Origin: Sialis fuliginosa
Taxonomy: Eukaryota > Arthropoda > Insecta > Megaloptera > Sialidae
DNA: 64,000 nucleotides
Direction: 5' to 3'
NCBI GenBank assembly: GCA_961205875.1
Contig: OY540821.1
Coordinates: 9,858,001 to 9,922,000, forward strand
The notes below the pieces were generated by a model, which had not been told where the DNA came from, searched no databases, and saw only the letters and a program-made list of their open reading frames with translations. Shown in pieces: positions 57,950-64,000 of the stretch. The stretch's first letter is position 1. Each line of letters begins with the position of its first letter. Made by a program: the position numbers and the translations under genes.

Positions 57950-58530
57950 GTTTTGGTCTTGAATGGGTTAATATTACATTATGGATGTGGAAATTATATC
58001 AATTACATTGCTTTTATATAAAATATCTGAAAAAAAATTGATCTTTCATGGGTTTATGTGAATGTAGAAATAATATCAAAAAAATCTATGTAAATAACAT
58101 TTTTTCAAACATCATAATTTTTCTTAGAATTTTGGTCTTGAATGGGTTAATGTTACACTGTTAATGCTTAAATGATATTAATAATATCCTTTTTGTATAG
58201 TATAATTGAAAAGATAGCATGACAAAATCTAAGAAAATAACCTTTTTGTAAACAAAACTACAATTTTCTTAGAATTTTGTTTTTGAATGGGTTAATGCTA
58301 CATTATGAATGTTTGAAAAATAGTAATTATATTATTATTATTATTATTGTAAAGTACATCTAATTGAAAAGATAGCATCAAAAAATCTAACGAAAAAAAT
58401 TATTTCGTAGAAATTCGGTCTTTAATGGGTTAATATATCATTACGAATGCAGAAATGATATGTATTACATCAGTAATAAGTAGATGTGATTGAAAAGATG
58501 TCAAAGAAAAATCTTGCACAGAATCATTTT
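57950..58530. repeat. Degenerate tandem repeat, period about 140 bp
   Basis: The phrase TTGGTCTTGAATGGGTTAAT and variants recurs at about 57952, 58131, 58272 and 58416. Each is followed by CATTA-GAATG, an AT-rich stretch, ATTGAAAAGAT and AAAATCT. A (ATT)n run sits in the third unit. A more decayed unit may follow near 58750-58815. The minus frame at 58536-58736 is next to it and has no known domain. Confidence 0.75.
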
Positions 58531-58952
58531 CCTTTTTAATGATATTTATTAATTAAAAATACATATCTGATTAAAATGAACATGGTAAGAAGTGTATTGA
58601 AAAGAAACATTTTCTCAACTGCTGTATATACCAGTAAAAATAATATCATAGCCAGAAAATCGAGCAACGAATCTTGGAGAGAATATTTCGTCTGGTTTCT
58701 TGCGATGCAATTTGGATAAAGAAAATAAAATGTCACAAGCAGAAATAATTTTCAAAAAAATCTAAATTGTGAACTTTGCTAAAGTGATATTTTAACATTG
58801 GGTCAATGAATTATTATGAAGAAATATGTATCGTATTTTTTCGTATATAGGCTATTTCTAACGATTTTTTACTTATACAGGCTGTAAAATAAATATTAAC
58901 TACATTAACTATTAATTTTTATCTTTTGTTTAATATTTTCAATTAATATTAG

Positions 58953-59312
58953 TAAGGTACTGGCTTTTTTGTTTATGTTTTGTCTCCAGTAATGAATAAA
59001 GTAAAACCAGTACTAGGTACCCAGTGATGGACATTTGCTAATGATTTCAAAATGATAAGTACTACGTAAAGCAGATGCTATGATAATATAATAATTAATA
59101 AATAGATTACACTAATGATTAGTTTAAATGTCCACCATTTTGTCACCCACTGGCCAATTGTCATCAAATTAAGCTGTTTTACATTTAAGTGCCTATAAAT
59201 TATGATTCAGTAATGGCAGTAAACAATATTAGCAAATATTTCTAATTTAGTACATTTAATTAAAACAGTGTCCAACACTGGAGTGTTGGTCAAGATTGGT
59301 ACCAATACCTTA
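58953..59312. mobile_element. AAGGTACTGG-family MITE, copy C
   Basis: TAAGGTACTGG at the left and GATTGGTACCAATACCTTA at the right. About 110 bp of the left interior present in copies A and B are deleted (the TIR runs directly into TTTTTTGTTTATGTTTTGTC). Confidence 0.85.
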
Positions 59313-59391
59313 TTATGTTTTGTAAAATATGTCAATTTTTTCCCTTGAAATATTAAAAAATCATACAGGTACAATAATATTTCAATATGGA

Positions 59392-59445
59392 CAGTGGCGT
59401 AGCTAAGGGTTAATAAAACCGGTTCCGACTGAGGGCGCCAAAATG
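59392..59445. mobile_element. hAT-type terminus relic
   Basis: CAGTGGCGTAGCTAAGGGTT is a widespread hAT-type start. No partner is found within reach. Confidence 0.4.
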
Positions 59446-59449
59446 AGTC

Positions 59450-60465
59450 AGGATTAAAAAGCAACATGAGAAGTAATAAAAAAAGCTAAAATTCACTTCA
59501 AAATCACTTTCATAAACATATAAAAATATAATATCTCACAAAATCTTAAACGTTCTACACGCCACCAAAGATATATAACATTCCGCGTGAATCTGACAGA
59601 GACAGCCATACGGCAATGCCAATGAAAGAGTGAGAGCGTTACGTATTTTAGTTGTTATTTTTAAATACGATATTTTTTAAATAAGGATATTGTATGTAAT
59701 ATTTGTAAGATTAATAAACAAAATATAATATGGTACGCCAAGGTCGAGCTTTTGGCCAAGGAAATGTCTTATATTTCCGTCAAAATGTCTCAATATTAGA
59801 AATTCTAACACTAACCTAACCTAACACCACAAAATATGCTATATATATTTTTTTATCTTTTTAAAACTCGCTGGGTAGGTTTTAAAGGTAATTTTGTCAT
59901 ACAAATGCGCACTTAAAATTATAATTTCAATTGGAGAAATTTCAGCACAAAAAACACAAAAAAAGACTCACCTTTTTCACTCAACACAACTCATATAAAA
60001 TGTTTATAATTAATTTGTTAACGTAATATTTATTTATAATTCACAAAACTAAGGAGTAGATACAAAATACAAACAACCGAACATTAAAATTGATGTTCGA
60101 TAATTAAAAAACACGTTTTTATTTCCTCGATAAGTTTTAGCGACTATCATATGTCAAAAACGCGCTAAGCTCTCTCTTATCCTAACATGTCTCGAGAACG
60201 TTCAGTAACGCCATCTACTATCTCTGTGGATAACTATATCAGGTCGTGTTGCGCCAAATACAAACATTAATAATAAGGTTATTTATTATTTTAACGAATT
60301 TATAACTGGATTTGAATACGAAAAAAAATCGAGTGGCTGAAAATAGATACTTTCGTATTTAATTAAATTTATATACATGACATATAAAGTAAATAAATAC
60401 ATATTACGTAAACGTACACATTGACATATAGATTGTCTCGTTTTAAAACTCTATATTTAAATTAT
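59450..60465. other. AT-rich stretch without recognised features
   Basis: No exon or paired repeat found. CTAACCTAACCTAACA at 59812-59827 is a short simple repeat, not a telomeric array. Confidence 0.45.
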
Positions 60466-60470
60466 ATGCA

Positions 60471-60837
60471 TAGAGGTGTACCGGAATTCCGGTCGGAATT
60501 CACGTGTCACTATTATTATAATTTAAATACATAGATTATTATCATAAATTAATATAACATTGTTCTATATGGTATTTCTTTAAGAAAATACATTAAATTA
60601 TTAAAATTGTGTTTTCTACTTATTCTGCAATTTTTACAGCTTCGTAAAACTATTTGTATAACTATAATTTCGTTAAATTATTTGTATAGCATACGTTCTT
60701 TTCGATCGAATGTAATTACATTTATAGTGTCAATAATAATATAATATAAAAATAATAATAAGATAATAGTAGGGACGTTAAAATATTCACTTTAAATCTA
60801 CATTGTGAGTTCCGGCCGGAATTTCGGTACACCTCTA
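60471..60837. mobile_element. hAT-type MITE (TAGAGGTGTACCG family)
   Basis: Termini TAGAGGTGTACCGGAATTCC and GGAATTTCGGTACACCTCTA are inverted repeats of about 33 bp with few mismatches. Flanking octamers TATATGCA and AATATGTA agree at six of eight positions, compatible with an old hAT target duplication. The interior is AT-rich with no ORF. Confidence 0.8.
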
Positions 60838-61101
60838 AATATGTACTAGAAAATATATTACATCTATATGTTTCACTTTATTTTATAAACTGTCAACTTG
60901 GTTAAGTCATACTCATAGGTATATATTTTATACCAATCTTGACTTATTTTAATGTATTCCTAAACGAAAATAAAGTTTTCAAACTGTTCACAAAGAAAAT
61001 GTAATAATTTCAAGTCGGAACGTAATTTATACATTTCATTCAAAAGTTTCAACAAACAAAATATTATAACACCTACAATAACCAGGGCTGGATTATTTTT
61101 A

Positions 61102-61594
61102 TAAGGTTATACTGACACTTGTCTTGCAGCTTTAAGAGTAAGGTTTACTGTTTTTGGGATTGATGGGCTTATTTTTTCTAATTCTTGTGAATCTTTATTA
61201 AATCAATTTAAATATCAAGTTTTAATTTATCAGTTTGTGTTTTTTCTCTAGTAACGGACAATCTAAAACCAGTAATGAGCATCCAGTGATGGACACTTGT
61301 TAATAACTACAAGTGATTATTAATTAATAGATTACACTAATTATTAATAAAATGCTCACCATTTTGACACCCATTGGCCGATTGTAGTCAAATCAAGCTG
61401 TTTTACAGTTAATTTTGCATAGATTACACAGCTATACAAAAAAGCGACCAAGATAGCATTGGTCGCTTTTTTGGCTCCGTATTTTTTTATTTTTTTGTGT
61501 AGTAATCAAATATCAACAAATATTACTGATTTAGTACATTTAATTAAACAAAAATCACTGTAGTAATTTCGAAGATTGGTGCCAGTATACCTTA
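61102..61594. mobile_element. AAGGTACTGG-family MITE, copy D, with hairpin insert
   Basis: The left end TAAGGTTATACTGACACTTG is diverged; the right end is GATTGGTGCCAGTATACCTTA (in parts). Interior order follows copy A. An extra segment around 61425-61495 containing a perfect hairpin separates two blocks that are adjacent in copy A. Confidence 0.8.
61438..61472. repeat. Perfect 14-bp-arm hairpin
   Basis: AAAAAAGCGACCAA (61438-61451), loop GATAGCA, TTGGTCGCTTTTTT (61459-61472). Shaped like an intrinsic terminator or a pol III-type U-tract hairpin, but it sits inside a MITE copy and no promoter is evident. Confidence 0.9.
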
Positions 61595-61734
61595 TATACT
61601 TTTTAAACAAAATATGAAATGAACCGTCAATATGAAAGAAATCTTAAAACATATGTATATGTTATGAATTTTAAACGGAAATATTTTTCCAATAAGAAAA
61701 TTAAAATAAATAAAGTGAACCGTGAATTAAAACT

Positions 61735-62060
61735 GAATTATGTATCGGTTATCAGAAACTGAACTAATTAACAAAAACTGAACCGGTTATTAGAAACTTG
61801 ATCAGTTTTTATAAAATAAACTGCAGAATTGAACCGAATCAATAATACATCTGAACAGAAACTGAACCGTGAATTAAAACTAAAATACCTGTCGGATTTG
61901 AACAGAAACTGAACCGGTTATAAGAAACTTGATCAGTTTTTATAAAATAAACAGCAGAATTGAACCGAATCAATAATACATCTGAACAGAAACTGAACCG
62001 TGAATTAAAACTAAAATACCTGTCGGATTTGAACAGAAACTGAGCCGGTTAATATAAACA
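61735..62060. repeat. 131-bp tandem repeat, about 2.4 copies
   Basis: GAACCGGTTAT-AGAAACTTGA recurs with a 131-bp period (61780, 61911, then GAGCCGG at 62042). Units also contain the internal phrases GAACAGAAACTGAACCG and TTGAACCGAATCAATAATAC. The two complete units are nearly identical. The sequence is built from irregular AAACTGAACCG sub-repeats. Confidence 0.88.
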
Positions 62061-62501
62061 AACCATTAGATCATAATTGAACCGATACTTCTGAAACCGG
62101 CCCTGTACACATGATAATCAAAAACAAAACATTTATTAAGACATTATTATTCATACACTCCCTTGGTACCACCCTCTCTCTCTATCTATCACAGCCTCCC
62201 CGTTCACTAAAACTTCAGTGACGTGTAAATAAAGACAAATATGAGATGTGACACTAAAATGTTTAACATCTAATGGAATTATCAGGCGCACACTCTGTAC
62301 ATTTTAATGGCGTTTATAAATTATGTATTCCAAGCAGGTATATACATTGTCACAGAATTAAGTCGTACGTTAAGTTTTGTGTATATATATGTATTATGTA
62401 TACATAGCAAGCAGCAGATAGCACAGTGGTATATTTGAGTGTTGATGTTATTTTATCGATAAAAATAAATGCTACGTTTTACGTTTTGTTGTATATTATC
62501 C

Positions 62502-62530
62502 AGAGGTTCTCAAAGTGTGGGTCTGCGACT
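62502..62530. mobile_element. hAT-type terminus relic
   Basis: CAGAGGTTCTCAAAGTGTGG is a classic hAT terminus sequence. No inverted partner recognised before the window ends. Confidence 0.5.
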
Positions 62531-62534
62531 TGTG

Positions 62535-63605
62535 GGTAACAATGAGAATGTGAACAAGAAACTACTCTGAAAAATTATTTATCTATTGGTGAAAACTGCA
62601 TTAAAATCGGTTCAGTAGTTAAAGATACAAAAATAATCTTCCTTTTATGTAAGTAGGTTCATTAAATGTATAAATAATCATTTTTCGTAAAAATTGTGTA
62701 GTGTGTAATATATATACAATAAATAACTCAATAATTACTGAACCGATTTTAATGCGGTTTTCAACAATAGATAAATAAGGTTTCGGAGCAGGTTTGTGGC
62801 TATTTTTTTTAAAAATATTACCAGTTCTATGAAACAATTGAATTGGTTTATAATAAAAAAAAACTCAACAATAAGATTTTAGGGCTATTTTAGGTATACT
62901 TAGCTTAAAAAAATCATGAAAATTTTGTATTATAGATTTAAAAAAATCTTCATTAGTTTCAAAGCTATTTGAAATAAATGATTATTTGGCACATTTCAAT
63001 AGGGGTATTTCACCCCATTTGACCGTTTTACTAACCCTGACCCCCTCTAACTATATTAAAAATTTAAAATTGATACGAATATGCAACTTGAAAAGGTTCC
63101 CATGTTAGAGAAAAAGTCTAACGCCTCAATTTAATAAACACATCTCGAAATATTGATCAAAGCTCTCTCGTGTGGGTTAATTTTTTTTAATAGAACAAAG
63201 GGAACCCTATTACCCTAACATAAAAAAATGATTTTTCGCTCGACTCTAATACATATATATACACAGTAAGCAGTTGGTCACTTTTAACACTTGTAGATAT
63301 TGATTTTATGTCAAACTAAAATGCCAGGGACCCGAAAAGATGATAACAAAACTTTATGAGAAAGATTAAAGAAAAAAATGTACAACGTCGAAATTCTTTA
63401 GATATTTCATGTTCTTTGTATGTATGGATAAAACTGCCTTGTTAAAATATCTGAATAGCGATTATGCTCGTATGAATTCTCAATTTGCAGTGAAACTGTA
63501 AGTGGCCTAACAGAAATCCGTTTTTTATTGAAGTCTATTGATTTTTATATTGTTAATTTTATTTAATAATACATTTTTCTCGTGTCTTCACTTGTATATC
63601 CTAAT
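62535..63605. other. AT-rich stretch with dispersed-repeat words
   Basis: TTACTGAACCGATTTTAATG and GCGGTTTTCAACAATAG (62735-62770) match the 46.85-kb repeat; a similar ATCGGTTCAGTAGTTAAAG lies at 62607. The minus frame at 62619-62837 is therefore repeat-derived. Nothing else is supportable. Confidence 0.5.
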
Positions 63606-63611
63606 TATCCA

Positions 63612-63735
63612 TACTGATATTATAAATTCAAAAGTAACTCTGTTTGTTACCTTTTCACGGCCAAACCGCTGAACCGATCGTGATGAAATTTGGCAGGAAG
63701 ATAGCTTGGATACTGAGGAAGAATATAGCCATCTT
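63612..63735 (-). mobile_element. Retroposon 3' tail, copy h (inverted)
   Basis: Inverse order: GATATTATAAATTCAAAAGT, GTTTGTTACC, CGCTGAACCGATCGTGATGA, GGCAGGAAGATAGCTTGGAT. Confidence 0.75.
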
Positions 63736-63831
63736 TACTTATTGTTAATTACGACTAACTTGATACATTTTATTTTATTAGAAAAGTTTTTTTCCTTAAT
63801 ACAGACAATCAGTTAAATTTCAAAATTTCTC

Positions 63832-64000
63832 AAATGACTTCGTTCGCTTAAAATTTAGGTTAGTGAAAACAACACCATGAAATAAGGTTAGGTAAATAAT
63901 ACAGATTTCTGTTATGATGATAGTCGATAAAACAGCTTTTAAGTTTTGCATTTGCACGCTAGATGTCTACGCCAAAAAGTATAACCTTCGCACGTATAAA
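63832..64000 (+). mobile_element. Retroposon tail, copy i (5' part, runs off the window)
   Basis: GACTTCGTTCGCTTAAAATT, AATACAGATTTCTGTTATGA, TAGTCGATAAAACAGC, TTGCACGCTAGATGTC match the 5' part of copies b, e and f. Cut by the window end. Confidence 0.7.

Noticed and set aside
59812-59827. Telomere-like CCTAA words
   Set aside because: Only three short words (CTAACCTAACCTAACA); far too few and not the exact insect TTAGG array.

Overview
This is AT-rich animal DNA, very probably insect, and almost all of it is non-coding and repeat-derived. Three things point to an insect: a conserved coding exon that reads as a Beaten-path (Beat) family Ig domain, many TIR/MITE elements (hAT, mariner/Tc1, pogo, piggyBac-like ends), and repeats with the 'AACAAACAGACAGACAG ... 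TTTATAATATTAG' tail common in insect genomes. The order is not resolved; the repeat vocabulary fits Lepidoptera but does not prove it.

Only one host-gene piece is convincing: a 209-bp internal exon at 51283-51491 on the minus strand, with good splice sites at both ends. No neighbouring exon was recognised, so most of the window is probably one long intron (1-51282) and part of another (51492-64000) of that gene. Apart from the transposase remnants described below, the open reading frames elsewhere look like chance ORFs in repeats.

Layout. 1-3700: decayed TIR elements, a foldback copy, one hAT MITE, one 'AAGGTACTGG' MITE. 3714-9868: a 6.1-kb composite unit with perfect 8-bp direct repeats at its edges. 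It has two near-identical hAT fragments as outer arms, piggyBac-like TTAA ends inside them, and 20 tandem copies of a 184-bp satellite in the centre. 9.9-17 kb: AT-rich DNA with dispersed repeats and a hAT MITE whose empty site survives in a paralogous repeat. 17-22 kb: a cluster of hammerhead-ribozyme-like motifs, all on the minus strand. 24-34 kb: long inverted repeats and small TIR elements. 35-40.6 kb: repeat-poor AT-rich DNA. 40.6-41 kb: an internally deleted mariner. 44.1-44.9 kb: a 720-bp foldback with 316-bp arms. 49-57 kb: the Beat exon surrounded by retroposon tails, MITEs and a pogo-like element nested in a retroposon tail. 57-64 kb: minisatellites, more MITEs and retroposon tails.

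The strongest leads are the hAT-flanked satellite unit, which looks like recombination of a satellite-bearing circle into a resident hAT copy, and the four sense-oriented hammerhead-like motifs inside the presumed Beat intron.
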